Below, piece after piece: positions 43,161-52,175 of a stretch of DNA of 64,000 nucleotides; position 1 is the stretch's first letter, and each line of letters begins with the position of its first letter. The notes beneath the pieces were generated by a model. It was not told where the DNA came from, did not search any database, and saw only the letters and a program-made list of their open reading frames with translations. The position numbers were made by a program, and so were the translations under genes. The stretch comes from Bradyrhizobium ivorense (GTDB lineage Bacteria > Pseudomonadota > Alphaproteobacteria > Rhizobiales > Xanthobacteraceae). The DNA lies in assembly GCF_900696085.1 (NCBI RefSeq), contig NZ_CAADFC020000016.1, positions 124,001-188,000 on the forward strand, read 5' to 3'.

Positions 43161-44185
43161 CGATGCCGATTTTCCGTAAAGCCGGAGAACCGGCTTTCCG
43201 TACTCACACATTGGCGGTTTTACTGCTTTCCGCCACGGCGCTTGCCGGCTGCGCGACGACGCAAAAGCCGCCCGAGATCAGCTATGACGATGCGCCTGCC
43301 GCCGTGCAGACCGTCGATCCGCCGGCACCCGTCACGGTGGTCGAGCTACCGCGCCCCCTGCCGCTGCCCGGCCAGATGAAGCCGGTCGAGCCATCGCGCT
43401 CGACGCCAGAGCCCACCGATCCCACCGCGCGCGTGAACCAAGCGAACGCGGCGGCGCGCATGCAACCGGTCCGCAACGGCTTCATCAATTCGATGCAGGT
43501 CTACCCCTTCACGCAAGGGGCGCTCTATCAGGTTTACACCGCCGTTGGGCAGATCACGGATATCGCGCTCCAGCCCGGCGAGCAGCTCGTCGGCTCCGGC
43601 CCGGTGGCTGCCGGCGACACGGTGCGCTGGATTATTGGCGACACGCAGAGCGGTTCCGGCGCCGCTAGCCAAGTCCACATCCTGGTGAAGCCGACACGGG
43701 CCGATCTGATGACCAATCTCGTCATCAACACCAACCTGCGCACCTACCACATGGAGCTGCGCTCGACCGAGCGCACCTATATGGCCTCCGTCTCCTGGCA
43801 ATATCCGCAGGACCAGCTCATTGCGCTCCGCCGCCAGAACGCTGAAGCGCAGGCGACCCAGCCGGTGGCGACCGGCGTCGATCTCTCGCGCATCAACTTC
43901 CGCTACGAGGTGACCGGGGACCGCGCCGCATGGCGGCCGCTGCGGGCCTACGACGACGGTCGGCAGGTCTTCATCGAATTCCCCCGGGGCATCGGTCAGG
44001 GCGAAATGCCGCCGCTCTTCGTCGTCGGCGCAGAGGGCACCACCTCTGAACTCGTCAACTACCGGGTCCGGAACAACTACATGATCGTCGACCGCTTGTT
44101 CGCAGCCGCCGAACTGCGCTTCGGCTCCGGCGACACGCAGAAGCGCGTCCGGATCACCCGCACCGACGGGAGGCCCGCATCGTGA
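43157..44185 (+). CDS. trbG: TrbG, VirB9-type protein, 342 aa
   Basis: A lipoprotein-like signal (LAVLLLSATALAGCATT, Cys near 36) precedes the VirB9 C-terminal domain: LYQVYTAVGQITDIALQPGEQL, TNLVINTNLRTYHMELRS, and FIEFPRGIGQGEMPPLFVV. It is part of the outer-membrane core complex. ATG overlaps the trbF stop by 4 nt; trbI overlaps its end. Confidence 0.92.
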   Translation: MTMPIFRKAGEPAFRTHTLAVLLLSATALAGCATTQKPPEISYDDAPAAVQTVDPPAPVTVVELPRPLPLPGQMKPVEPSRSTPEPTDPTARVNQANAAARMQPVRNGFINSMQVYPFTQGALYQVYTAVGQITDIALQPGEQLVGSGPVAAGDTVRWIIGDTQSGSGAASQVHILVKPTRADLMTNLVINTNLRTYHMELRSTERTYMASVSWQYPQDQLIALRRQNAEAQATQPVATGVDLSRINFRYEVTGDRAAWRPLRAYDDGRQVFIEFPRGIGQGEMPPLFVVGAEGTTSELVNYRVRNNYMIVDRLFAAAELRFGSGDTQKRVRITRTDGRPAS

Positions 44186-45393
44186 GCGACGACCGGAACG
44201 AGGAAGAGGAAGCCGCCGCGCCGCTTACGGGATCGGCGCCGGAGGCGGCCGCACCGATGCGGCTGCGTGCCGAAGCTCCGCGTGTCACGCGGCTGTCGCG
44301 CAAGGTGCTCGCCGGGCTCGGCCTGGCGACGAGCCTCGGCCTTGGCGGCGCGCTGGTCTATGCGCTCCAGACCCGCAACGGCGGCCGGGCGCCCGAGGAA
44401 CTCTATTCGACCGACAACCGCTCGACCGCAGACGGCCTTCAGGGTCTGCCGCGCGACTATACCGTCGTACCCCAGCTCGGGCCACCACTGCCCGGCGATC
44501 TTGGCCGGCCGATCGTCGCGGCCCAAAACCGCGGGCAGCCCGTGCCGGCGCCCGGCGTCACGCCCGCGCAGCCAGGCATGAGCGCGGAGGAGCAGCGCCG
44601 TCTCCAGGAGATCGAGACGGCGCGGACCAGTCGGCTGTTCGCGGCGTCAGAAGCGCGTAATACGGCACCGACAACGACGACGAGCGCGCCGCCCCCTGCG
44701 CAGCCCGATCTAACGAGCCTTGGCCTCGCGCCGCCAGCGGCGACGCCGACGGCGCAGGAGCGGCAACAAGCATTCCTCAACGCGCCGGTTGACCGGCGCA
44801 CCGTTGCGGCCGACCGGATCGCCGCACCGGCGTCGCCGAACATCCTGCAGGCGGGCGCGGTCATCTCGGCAGCGCTGATCACCGGCATCCGGTCCGATCT
44901 GCCGGGCCAGATCACGGCCCAGGTCACCGAGAACATCTATGACAGTCCGACCGGCCGCATCCTGCTAGTGCCGCAGGGAACGCGCGTCGTGGGTCAGTAC
45001 GACAACAACGTCCAGTTCGGGCAAAGCCGCGTCCTGCTGGTGTGGAACCGGCTGATCTTCCCGAATGGCCGCAGCATCGTTCTCGAGCGACAGCCCGGCG
45101 CCGATGCCGAGGGCTATGCCGGCCTGCAGGACGGTGTCGACTACCACTGGTGGGATCTCGCCAAGGCCGCCGGCCTCTCTACGCTTCTGAGCGTCGGCGC
45201 CGAGCTGGCGACTAACGACGACGACCGGCTAATCCAGGCGATTCGCAACGGCGGCCAGGACACGATCAACGACGCGGGACAGCAAATCATCCGGCGTCAG
45301 CTCAACATTGCGCCGACCCTGACAATCCGGCCGGGCTTCCCGGTGCGCGTGATCGTCACCCGCGATCTGGTGCTCGAACCTTACGGAGGCTGA
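44182..45393 (+). CDS. trbI: TrbI, VirB10-type protein, 403 aa
   Basis: A cytoplasmic N-terminus, one membrane helix (LAGLGLATSLGLGGALVYAL), a proline-rich periplasmic stretch, and the VirB10 beta-barrel domain: LQAGAVISAALITGIRSDLPGQI, LLVPQGTRVVGQYDN, and VGAELATNDDDRLIQAIRNGG. It spans from inner to outer membrane. Start is GTG 44182, overlapping the trbG stop. Confidence 0.93.
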   Translation: MSDDRNEEEEAAAPLTGSAPEAAAPMRLRAEAPRVTRLSRKVLAGLGLATSLGLGGALVYALQTRNGGRAPEELYSTDNRSTADGLQGLPRDYTVVPQLGPPLPGDLGRPIVAAQNRGQPVPAPGVTPAQPGMSAEEQRRLQEIETARTSRLFAASEARNTAPTTTTSAPPPAQPDLTSLGLAPPAATPTAQERQQAFLNAPVDRRTVAADRIAAPASPNILQAGAVISAALITGIRSDLPGQITAQVTENIYDSPTGRILLVPQGTRVVGQYDNNVQFGQSRVLLVWNRLIFPNGRSIVLERQPGADAEGYAGLQDGVDYHWWDLAKAAGLSTLLSVGAELATNDDDRLIQAIRNGGQDTINDAGQQIIRRQLNIAPTLTIRPGFPVRVIVTRDLVLEPYGG

Positions 45394-45394
45394 A

Positions 45395-45625
45395 ATGACC
45401 AAGCTGAAGCTCGGCGCCATCGCCGATGATAAGCCGATCAAGGTGACCGTCGAGTTGCCGGCGCCCTTGCACCGGGATCTTGTCGCCTATGCCGAGGTCC
45501 TGGCCCGCGAGACCGGACAGCCGGTAACCGACCCCGCCAGACTGATCGCGCCGATGGTACAGCGCTTCATCGCCACCGATCGTGGGTTTGCCAAAGCACG
45601 CCGGACAAACCCAACAACTGAATAG
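45395..45625 (+). CDS. DUF2274 protein, 76 aa
   Basis: KLKLGAIADDKPIKVTVELPAPLHRDLVAYAEVLARETG then QPVTDPARLIAPMVQRFIATDRGF: a small protein that ends trb operons of alphaproteobacterial ICEs, with a ribbon-helix-helix look. Function unknown. Its 3' end exists a second time at 48009-48113, after the amidase/TetR cassette, showing that this spot is a cargo junction. Confidence 0.88.
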   Translation: MTKLKLGAIADDKPIKVTVELPAPLHRDLVAYAEVLARETGQPVTDPARLIAPMVQRFIATDRGFAKARRTNPTTE

Positions 45626-45651
45626 CGCAGCCGGCCGCCACCCCGTCCTCG

Positions 45652-47058
45652 TCAAAGCTCCGGGCGCATCTCTCGGACAGTGCTGATGCTTTCCAATTGT
45701 GTCGCGACCGCCAGGATCGTCGATTCCGCCAGCCAGCTGCCGACGACCTGGACGTTGATCGGCATGCCTTCCCTGCTCGTGCCGAACCGCATCGAGATTC
45801 CCGGCAAGCCCGTGACGTTGAGCGGCACGGTCGCACCCTGCAAGTAAGTGGCGTCGACCGTTCGGCCATTGATGACGAACTCCTCCTGGCCGTGCTTGTG
45901 GGCGGGGAGCGGCAGCACCGGCGTGATCAGTGCATCGAACCTCTGGAAATACTCGGCAAAGCCATCCCGGAGGCGCTCCGCCGCCTGCTCGGCCTCGACG
46001 AAGTCCGCCATCGAGGTGTCGGGCAGCGACAGCATCGTCCTGGACATCTTGTACATCTGGTCTTCGTGGCCGTCGGTTGCCTCCGCGAAGGCCCGCTTCA
46101 TCTCCATCACGTGGATGCGGTTGAACACGTCAAGCGCGAAGTCCTTCTCGAGCGCGGGAATACGCACCGGCTCGACATGCACTCCGAGGCTCTTGAGCGC
46201 TTCGGCAGCCGCTTCGACCACCTTTGCCACCTCGGGGTCGATCGGTCCGAAGCCCGGCTCGACCAGCCAGCCCACGCGAAGCTGCCGATCAGGCTGGCGG
46301 CCGATGCCGGCGTCGAACTGGACCGTACTAGTGGCGAAGGCGTCCTGGCCGTCCGGACCGGCAAGCTGCGAGAAGGCGAGCGCCAGGTCGCGGATGCTGC
46401 GGGCCATCGGACCCACATGCCAGAAGCGGCGGGGTGCGCGCGGATAAATGCCCGTCATCGGGACACGGCCATGCGTTGCCTTGATGGACGAGATACCGGT
46501 CTGGGCCGCCGGGCCGCGCACCGAGATGGCGAGGTCGGTGCCGAGGCCGATCGGCGACATGCCCGCCGCGATCGCGGCCGACTCGCCGCCGCTGGAACCG
46601 CCTGGCGTCCGGGTCAGATCCCAGGGATTGTTCGACCGGCCGGTAAGGAGATTGTCGCTTTCGATCCAGTAGGAGAATTCGGGAAGATTGGTCTTGGCGA
46701 GCAGGATGCCGCCGGCCTTCTTCATCCGCGCGACGCTGGTGGCGTCGGCATCGGGCGTGCGGCCCTTGAAGATAGGCGAGCCGCGTTGTGTCGGCACACC
46801 GGCGGTATCGATCGAGTCCTTGACCGTGAACGGCACGCCGTGAAGGACGCCGAGTTCGTCCCCCGCGCGGACCGCCGCGTCAGCCGCCTCGGCCCTTTCC
46901 AGAGCATCACCAGCGAGCGTGACGATCGCGTTGATCTTCGGGTCCACCGCCTGGATGCGGTCCAGATGGGCCTTGACGACCTCGACCGACGAGACCTCGC
47001 GGCTGCGGATCAGTTCAGCGAGTTTGGTCGCATCGGCGTAGATGATGTTCTGGCTCAT
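45652..47058 (-). CDS. Amidase-signature family hydrolase, 468 aa
   Basis: Catalytic Ser-cisSer-Lys residues are visible: PFTVKDSIDTAG carries the Lys, TPGGSSGGESAAIAAG the cis-Ser, and GTDLAISVRGPAAQTG the nucleophile. The usual DIGGSIR motif is altered to DLAISVR, an oddity that may affect specificity. Substrate unknown. ATG 47058 is preferred to an upstream codon at 47082. It is divergent from a TetR gene and convergent with the trb operon (26 bp apart), so it is a separately promoted cargo gene. Confidence 0.88.
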   Translation of the reverse strand: MSQNIIYADATKLAELIRSREVSSVEVVKAHLDRIQAVDPKINAIVTLAGDALERAEAADAAVRAGDELGVLHGVPFTVKDSIDTAGVPTQRGSPIFKGRTPDADATSVARMKKAGGILLAKTNLPEFSYWIESDNLLTGRSNNPWDLTRTPGGSSGGESAAIAAGMSPIGLGTDLAISVRGPAAQTGISSIKATHGRVPMTGIYPRAPRRFWHVGPMARSIRDLALAFSQLAGPDGQDAFATSTVQFDAGIGRQPDRQLRVGWLVEPGFGPIDPEVAKVVEAAAEALKSLGVHVEPVRIPALEKDFALDVFNRIHVMEMKRAFAEATDGHEDQMYKMSRTMLSLPDTSMADFVEAEQAAERLRDGFAEYFQRFDALITPVLPLPAHKHGQEEFVINGRTVDATYLQGATVPLNVTGLPGISMRFGTSREGMPINVQVVGSWLAESTILAVATQLESISTVREMRPEL

Positions 47059-47203
47059 GACTTTCTCTCTTGTCTGCCTCATATCGAACCGGCAGCTTCC
47101 CTACCTGGCGTTCGTTAGGCCACACAATCCCTTTCTTTTTGGCCCGTCAAGCCCTATCTAACGTTTGACAGGGCGGCGATCGCCCGATTGTTCAGGCTTT
47201 GAG

Positions 47204-47767
47204 ATGACGACGAATTCAAAGGAAGCGATCTTGGCGACTGCTAGGCGGATCGCTCAGGCACATGGTTATGGTGGGCTGAATTACCGCGATCTCGCAGACC
47301 AGGTCGGGATCAAGGCGGCGAGCATCTACCACCACTTCCCCAGCAAGGCCGGCCTCGGTGCCGCTGTCGCGCGGCGCTACTGGGAAGATACCGAAAGCGA
47401 GCTCGAGACCTTGCTCAACGAGGCTGCCGATCCGATCAGCGCCTTACGCGAATATCCCAAAATCTTCCGAAGATCGCTTGAGAGCGAACATCGACTTTGC
47501 CTCTGCAGCTTCATGTCGGCGGAACATGATGATCTTCCCGATGAGGTGACGGCAGAGGTCCGGACCTTTGCCGACGTCAACATCGCCTGGATCAGCAAGG
47601 TGCTTGTCGCAGCCGGTACGGCGCGTCTGGAGAACAGTGCGGCGCAGGCACGCGCGATCTTTGCGGCGGTCGCCGGAGCGCAGCTCATGGCGAGAAGCCG
47701 CTCGGACATATCCTTGTTTGACGCGCTGATCGAAACCTATCAGGCGAAAGGGCTTCTGCCGGCATAG
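47204..47767 (+). CDS. TetR-family regulator, 187 aa
   Basis: The N-terminal helix-turn-helix SKEAILATARRIAQAHGYGGLNYRDLADQVGIKAASIYHHFPSK-like segment (read in two parts, residues 5-45) is typical of TetR. The C-terminal ligand domain contains LCLCSFMSAEHDDLP. It is divergent from the amidase gene across a 145-bp gap, so it probably represses the amidase in response to a small molecule. ATG 47204 is favoured; an in-frame TTG at 47165 has no ribosome-binding site. Confidence 0.88.
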   Translation: MTTNSKEAILATARRIAQAHGYGGLNYRDLADQVGIKAASIYHHFPSKAGLGAAVARRYWEDTESELETLLNEAADPISALREYPKIFRRSLESEHRLCLCSFMSAEHDDLPDEVTAEVRTFADVNIAWISKVLVAAGTARLENSAAQARAIFAAVAGAQLMARSRSDISLFDALIETYQAKGLLPA

Positions 47768-47824
47768 ATCAATGGCAGTCGCTCAGTCCCGTCCACGCCC
47801 AATCCGATGTGCCGCTGGCGTGCC

Positions 47825-47998
47825 TCAGACCTGTCGGGACGGCGCAGCCGCCGGATGGCCGCTATCACCCGGCCATCCGCGCTTGTGCGCGCGATCGGGC
47901 GAGGTGCGCACGACCATGCGATGGAAGGGCGCGATAAGGGCAACGTAGGCGCGGCCCAGTAGGCGATTGTAGAAGACGAGCATGGTGACGATCAGCCG
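47825..47998 (-). pseudogene. DUF2867 C-terminal fragment
   Basis: Reads IVTMLVFYNRLLGRAYVALIAP then FHRMVVRTSPDRA, the C-terminal signature of DUF2867 proteins (compare the intact gene at 49191: VVTTVVHCHNTFGRAYLALIKP). The upstream two-thirds is missing and the frame runs straight into the antisense of a DUF2274 fragment, so this is a remnant cut at about 47998. Confidence 0.7.
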
Positions 47999-48008
47999 GC
48001 GCGGCCGG

Positions 48009-48113
48009 ACCGGACAACCGGTCACCGATCCAGCGAAGCTTATTGCCCCGATGGCCCAGCTCTTCATCGCCACGGATCGCGGTTTTGCGAAAGCGCGCTG
48101 CCAATCCGCCTGA
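48009..48113 (+). pseudogene. DUF2274 3'-end fragment
   Basis: Reads TGQPVTDPAKLIAPMAQ then LFIATDRGFAKAR before a TGA at 48111. The intact gene at 45395 has TGQPVTDPARLIAPMVQ then RFIATDRGFAKAR at its end. The first half of the gene is absent. The sequence differs from the intact copy at several codons, so it came from another element rather than from a recent local duplication. Confidence 0.8.
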
Positions 48114-48149
48114 GTTCCAACTTGCGCTCTTGCGGCTGCTCAACGGGTC

Positions 48150-49058
48150 TCAGCGCTTCGCTTTCATGCGCCTTTCGATACTCATATCGATCAGGAGCTT
48201 GAGCGCGGGATTCTGATTGGTTGCAGACCAGACCGCGCTGAACGACAACCTCTCTTTGCCGCCGGCGATCGGGACGAAGCGAACTCCGGGGTATGCGATG
48301 CCAACGATCGAGTTTGTAGCAAGCGTGATCCCGAACCCCTGCGCAACGATACTCAGGAGATTCTCGCAGCCGATGTGCTGAACGGAAATCTTGGGGCTCA
48401 ATCCGGATACGCACAGATGCCGCATGAGATAGTCTTCTATCTCAGGTCTTGTTGCATCCGCCCTTACAAGGAACGTCTCGTGGCTCACGGCTTCCCAGCT
48501 GACCGCATCCAAGGAAGCGGTCTGATGGGACGCAGGAACCGCGAGAAAAATTGTTTCATCCCACAGCCTTTCGACTCGGCACCCCGGTAGTTGTGGATCT
48601 CCAGGCATGAAGGCGACATCGAGCCGACCGTCCAACAAAGCGCTGGCATTTATTTGAGAGGTCGCCTCCTCGAAAATCACCTCGATAGCTGGAAAGCGGC
48701 GGTGATAAGCCGCGAGCAACTCTCCCAGAAAACCGTTCGCCAGGCAGGCCATCAGGCCGATGCGCAGCAGTCCGATGGAGCCGCGCTTGGCTTGGGCGAT
48801 TGTATTTACAGCTTGGTTGAGATGCTTCGCGCCAACCGCAGCCTCTCTGAGGAAACGCTCGCCTGCCATTGTTGCGCGGGCGCCTGACCGATGCCTATCA
48901 AACAGCAGAATACCAACACGGCGCTCCAGTATCTGTATTCGTCGGCTAACGGTAGATTGTGATACTGAGAGTATTTCTGCCGCGCGTCGAAAGCTACCTT
49001 GCTCGGCCGCAAGGATGGCGTATCTCAGATAGCGCAAGTCAAAGGCGATATCCGGCAC
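48150..49058 (-). CDS. LysR-family regulator 1, 302 aa
   Basis: The N-terminal helix-turn-helix is LRYLRYAILAAEQGSFRRAAEILSVSQSTVSRRIQILE (residues 8-45), followed by a LysR substrate-binding domain (GLLRIGLMACLANGFLGELLAAY, DVAFMPGD). It is only distantly related to the other two LysR proteins of the cluster. It ends the minus-strand run and may control the SDR/DUF2867 genes upstream of it. Inducer unknown. Confidence 0.88.
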   Translation of the reverse strand: MPDIAFDLRYLRYAILAAEQGSFRRAAEILSVSQSTVSRRIQILERRVGILLFDRHRSGARATMAGERFLREAAVGAKHLNQAVNTIAQAKRGSIGLLRIGLMACLANGFLGELLAAYHRRFPAIEVIFEEATSQINASALLDGRLDVAFMPGDPQLPGCRVERLWDETIFLAVPASHQTASLDAVSWEAVSHETFLVRADATRPEIEDYLMRHLCVSGLSPKISVQHIGCENLLSIVAQGFGITLATNSIVGIAYPGVRFVPIAGGKERLSFSAVWSATNQNPALKLLIDMSIERRMKAKR

Positions 49059-49190
49059 TGCCGACTCCTTTCGGAGCGCTCTGCATTGGCAGCATTTTTA
49101 AGTCTCCTTAACTGCCTAGCACCGGGCATTTCTTGGAAAGCGGCACCACGCGGTGAAAATGAAGCGTGCGGATCGCACTGGGACGGGTGC

Positions 49191-49751
49191 CTATGGGGAG
49201 GTGGAACTGCTCTGCACTTCTCCATCTCTCGCTTGAACAGCGCGGCTTAAATACGATCGGACAACAAGGATGTGAAAAGGCTTGATCAGGGCCAAATAAG
49301 CGCGCCCAAAAGTATTGTGACAATGAACGACGGTCGTTACGACGACTTCAAAAGCGTCCTCGTCATTCAGCGCTCCCAGCAGTATCGACGCCCTGAAATC
49401 AAGGTGTCGATCATCCACACCAAGCACCAGTTCGCTCTCCGATCGTGCAAGAATTGGGAAAAAGCTGATGGACTTCCTGTCGGGCGCGTTGCGTTGAAGT
49501 TCACCCGTCGTTTTCAAGCCAAAGCGAGCTACGGTCATATCGCGTGTCGCGAGGAGCCCGCGGACCCACCAGGCCGGACGGCCGAGGATCGCGTGCGCTA
49601 CAGCTTCCGGGTCACGCGAGATTCCAGCACCGAAGGTCGTGGCAAAAGAATCGACCAGGTCGGCTCCGCGGTACCAGCCCGCTATGCTGCTTTGAGCGGG
49701 CGGCGCCACCGACCTCACGCCGCCGACCGCGTTGCACAGACTACCCGCCAT
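49191..49751 (-). CDS. DUF2867 protein, 186 aa
   Basis: YRGADLVDSFATTF near the N-terminus and AFEVVVTTVVHCHNTFGRAYLALIKPFH at the C-terminus define the DUF2867 family, of unknown function, related in part to SRPBCC-like ligand-binding proteins. It begins 7 nt after the SDR stop, so it is co-transcribed with the two SDR genes. A remnant of a second DUF2867 gene lies at 47825. Confidence 0.8.
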   Translation of the reverse strand: MAGSLCNAVGGVRSVAPPAQSSIAGWYRGADLVDSFATTFGAGISRDPEAVAHAILGRPAWWVRGLLATRDMTVARFGLKTTGELQRNAPDRKSISFFPILARSESELVLGVDDRHLDFRASILLGALNDEDAFEVVVTTVVHCHNTFGRAYLALIKPFHILVVRSYLSRAVQARDGEVQSSSTSP

Positions 49752-49758
49752 GGCGCCG

Positions 49759-50565
49759 CTAGATCGCCATCACCGAGCCGCCATCAACCCGAAGATTTGT
49801 CCCGGTGATGAAGCTCGCCCGCTCTGACGCCAGGAATACGACCGCAGCAGCGACGTCCTCTGGATTACCGGGGCGGCCGACCGCGATATTGGGCCGAAGG
49901 GCCGGCTGAAAATGAGCGGCCAGTTCGTCAGGCAAGAGTTTCTCTGCCCCTTCCTGCTGCGCCAGCAAATCCCGTAGAATGGGAGTATCGACATAGGCGG
50001 GCGACACCACGTTCGCGACCACGCCGCGGCTCGCGTAGGTCTTCGAGATGCCCTTGGTGAGGATGTTCAGCGCGCTCTTGGCCGAGGCATATTCGAGGGC
50101 GACCGCGTCGGGCTGGATGCCGCTCTCCGACGAGATGTTGATGATCCGTCCCCATCCGCGTTCCGCCATCGCCGGCGCCAACGCCCGGGTGACACGCACC
50201 ACGGAAAGGACGTTGAACTCCCAGGTCTCTAACCAATCCGCATCGGGGATGTCCTCAAAAGGCCGGAACAGCTCGCCCGTCGACGACCGAAGGCCACCCG
50301 CATTGTTCACGAGGATGTCGACCGGCCCAAGTTTCGCTTCGATTGTTGCAAGCGCTTGCGCCAGGCTCTCTTCATTGGTGACGTCAGCGCCGACCGCCAG
50401 CGCTCGCTCGCCAAGGGCGTCGGTGATCGCCGCGAGTTTCGCTTCGCTGCGGGCCAGAAGCGCCACCTTGGCGCCCTCGGCGTGCAGTGCCCGGGCGATC
50501 GCCTCACCGATGCCTTGGCTCGCTCCGGTCACCAGAGCGGTACGACCATTGAGTTGCGTGTCCAT
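49759..50565 (-). CDS. SDR-family oxidoreductase A, 268 aa
   Basis: Classical short-chain dehydrogenase: TGASQGIGEA near 14-23 binds NAD(P), NNAGG near 87-91, catalytic ISSESG...YASAK (Ser, Tyr, Lys) near 142-161, and GPxxT-like VSPAYVDTPI. Substrate not predictable. It precedes the DUF2867 gene by 7 nt and follows the second SDR after a 93-bp gap. ATG 50565 follows GGAGG. Confidence 0.9.
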   Translation of the reverse strand: MDTQLNGRTALVTGASQGIGEAIARALHAEGAKVALLARSEAKLAAITDALGERALAVGADVTNEESLAQALATIEAKLGPVDILVNNAGGLRSSTGELFRPFEDIPDADWLETWEFNVLSVVRVTRALAPAMAERGWGRIINISSESGIQPDAVALEYASAKSALNILTKGISKTYASRGVVANVVSPAYVDTPILRDLLAQQEGAEKLLPDELAAHFQPALRPNIAVGRPGNPEDVAAAVVFLASERASFITGTNLRVDGGSVMAI

Positions 50566-50658
50566 TCCTGCCTCCTTCGAAGGGACGCAGCACCTCTTTC
50601 GTGGAGCCCTTCATGTGGCTCCTGGCCTGCCGCGTAGGGGTGTTAAGGGAAGTCGGGC

Positions 50659-51444
50659 CTAGCGATAGACGAGCCCGCCATCGGTCAGGATCGCCTGACC
50701 GGTGATGTAGTCGGCGTCGTCGCTACAGAGGAACGCGACAAGAGCCGCGACATCTTCCGGCGTCTGGGCGCGGCCGAGCGCGATACCCTCGACATACTTC
50801 TTGTAGGTTTCGCCTTTCGGCGCGCCGGTGAGCTGCGAAAAGCGCTCGTCGATCTCGACCCACATGTCGGTCCCGACGATGCCGGGGCAATATGCGTTTA
50901 CCGTGATCCCGGCACTCGCATATTCCTTGGCCGCAGCCTGCGTCAGAGCGCGAACAGCGAACTTCGTTGCGGAGTAGACGCCAACCATCGGGAAGCCTTC
51001 ATGGCCCGCGGCAGACGATGCATTGATGATCTTGCCCTTCGTGCCCCGCGCCTTGAACGTGGTCGCAGCGGCTTGAATGCCCCACACGACGCTATCGACG
51101 TTGACCCGAAAGATGCGCTCCAGGTCTTCGGGAAGGACGTCGGCAAGCGGCTTCACCTGCGCGATACCCGCATTGTTGACGATCGCGTCGAAGCCACCAA
51201 GTCCCTTCTCGACCTGCTGTACCGCCCCAAATACCTCATCGCGTCGGCTGACGTCGGCGACCACTGACAAGGCCTTCGCGCCGAAGGCCTCGACCTCTTT
51301 TTCTACGCCAGCGAGCTTGTCCCCTTTCAGATCGACCAGTCCGACGTTCGCGCCGTCTCTAGCAAGGCGCAACGCGATCGCTCGGCCGATGCCCTGGCTC
51401 GCTCCTGTTACGAGGACGACCCGTCCTTTTGGCTGCGTGACCAT
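50659..51444 (-). CDS. SDR-family oxidoreductase B, acetoin/butanediol dehydrogenase-like, 261 aa
   Basis: TGASQGIGRA near 13-22, NNAGIAQVKPL near 89, and SSAAGHEGFPMVGVYSATK near 139-157 provide the cofactor and catalytic motifs. The run CPGIVGTDMW and the tail SDDADYITGQAILTDGG are strongly like diacetyl/acetoin reductases (BudC type), so a vicinal diketone or hydroxyketone substrate is plausible. It starts 8 nt after the F420-type oxidoreductase gene stop. Specificity is inferred. Confidence 0.88.
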   Translation of the reverse strand: MVTQPKGRVVLVTGASQGIGRAIALRLARDGANVGLVDLKGDKLAGVEKEVEAFGAKALSVVADVSRRDEVFGAVQQVEKGLGGFDAIVNNAGIAQVKPLADVLPEDLERIFRVNVDSVVWGIQAAATTFKARGTKGKIINASSAAGHEGFPMVGVYSATKFAVRALTQAAAKEYASAGITVNAYCPGIVGTDMWVEIDERFSQLTGAPKGETYKKYVEGIALGRAQTPEDVAALVAFLCSDDADYITGQAILTDGGLVYR

Positions 51445-51452
51445 AGGTCCTC

Positions 51453-52139
51453 CTACGGCTTGCCGATGCTGCTGTTGGGGAATGCGCGGAATTCCGGCTT
51501 GCGCTCCGGACTCGCCGCGGCCAGCGCCCTGCGGACGCCTTCCGCATCCAGATTGGCAGCATAGACCGGGGTTCCCGGCTGCTGGCGCCAGGACTCGTCG
51601 AGCGGGCCGGCATCGATACCGTCGTATCCGAGTTCGTCGAACAGTCGGATGACCCGCGCTTTGTGGGCCTCGCTATCGCCAGCGACCGGCAGTGCGATGC
51701 GGCCCGGCGTGCCCGCAGGCTTGCCGCCATCGAGGAGGCCGCGCCAGTGCAGGTTGTTGATGGCCTTGAGCACCGGCCGTCCGAGTTGATCCGCGACCCA
51801 ACGGCTTTCAGCCGCACCCTCTTCGATCGGGTCGATCCGCCCATCCCGCTCCTGGGGATAGTAGTTCCCCGTCTCCACGACGGCGACATCGGCATCGACA
51901 CCGTCGAAGAGATCCTTCGGCAGGTCGGCGATCCGCCATGCCGGGATCGCTACGAAGACGATCTCGCCGCTGCGCGCGGCCTCATGGACGGTCACCGCCT
52001 TGGCGCCGGTCTCGGCGGCGAGATCTGCAAGCGAGGCAGGACCGCGCGAATTGGCGATGGAAACTTGGTGGCCTAACTTCGAGAGCCGGCGGGCCAGAGA
52101 GCCGCCAATTTCTCCACTTCCTATGATTCCAATGTCCAT
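51453..52139 (-). CDS. NADPH-dependent F420 reductase-family protein 1, 228 aa
   Basis: MDIGIIGSGEIGGSLARRLSKLGH is a dinucleotide-binding GxGxxG fold, with NSRGP just after strand 2, as in F420-dependent NADP oxidoreductase-like proteins. VVETGNYYP and NNLHWRGLLDGG follow. No F420 biosynthesis genes are expected in this lineage, so it probably uses NADP with another partner. It lies between an SDR and an NTF2-fold gene. Relatives in this window are at 53514 and 56442. Confidence 0.82.
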   Translation of the reverse strand: MDIGIIGSGEIGGSLARRLSKLGHQVSIANSRGPASLADLAAETGAKAVTVHEAARSGEIVFVAIPAWRIADLPKDLFDGVDADVAVVETGNYYPQERDGRIDPIEEGAAESRWVADQLGRPVLKAINNLHWRGLLDGGKPAGTPGRIALPVAGDSEAHKARVIRLFDELGYDGIDAGPLDESWRQQPGTPVYAANLDAEGVRRALAAASPERKPEFRAFPNSSIGKP

Positions 52140-52175
52140 GAATGGACCCTTTTTAGCTGGTTGACTTGGTGCTGG

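Noticed and set aside
45697..47118. Plus-strand open frame of 473 codons opposite the amidase
   Set aside because: Antisense of the amidase; composition dominated by Arg/His/Asp from complement codons.
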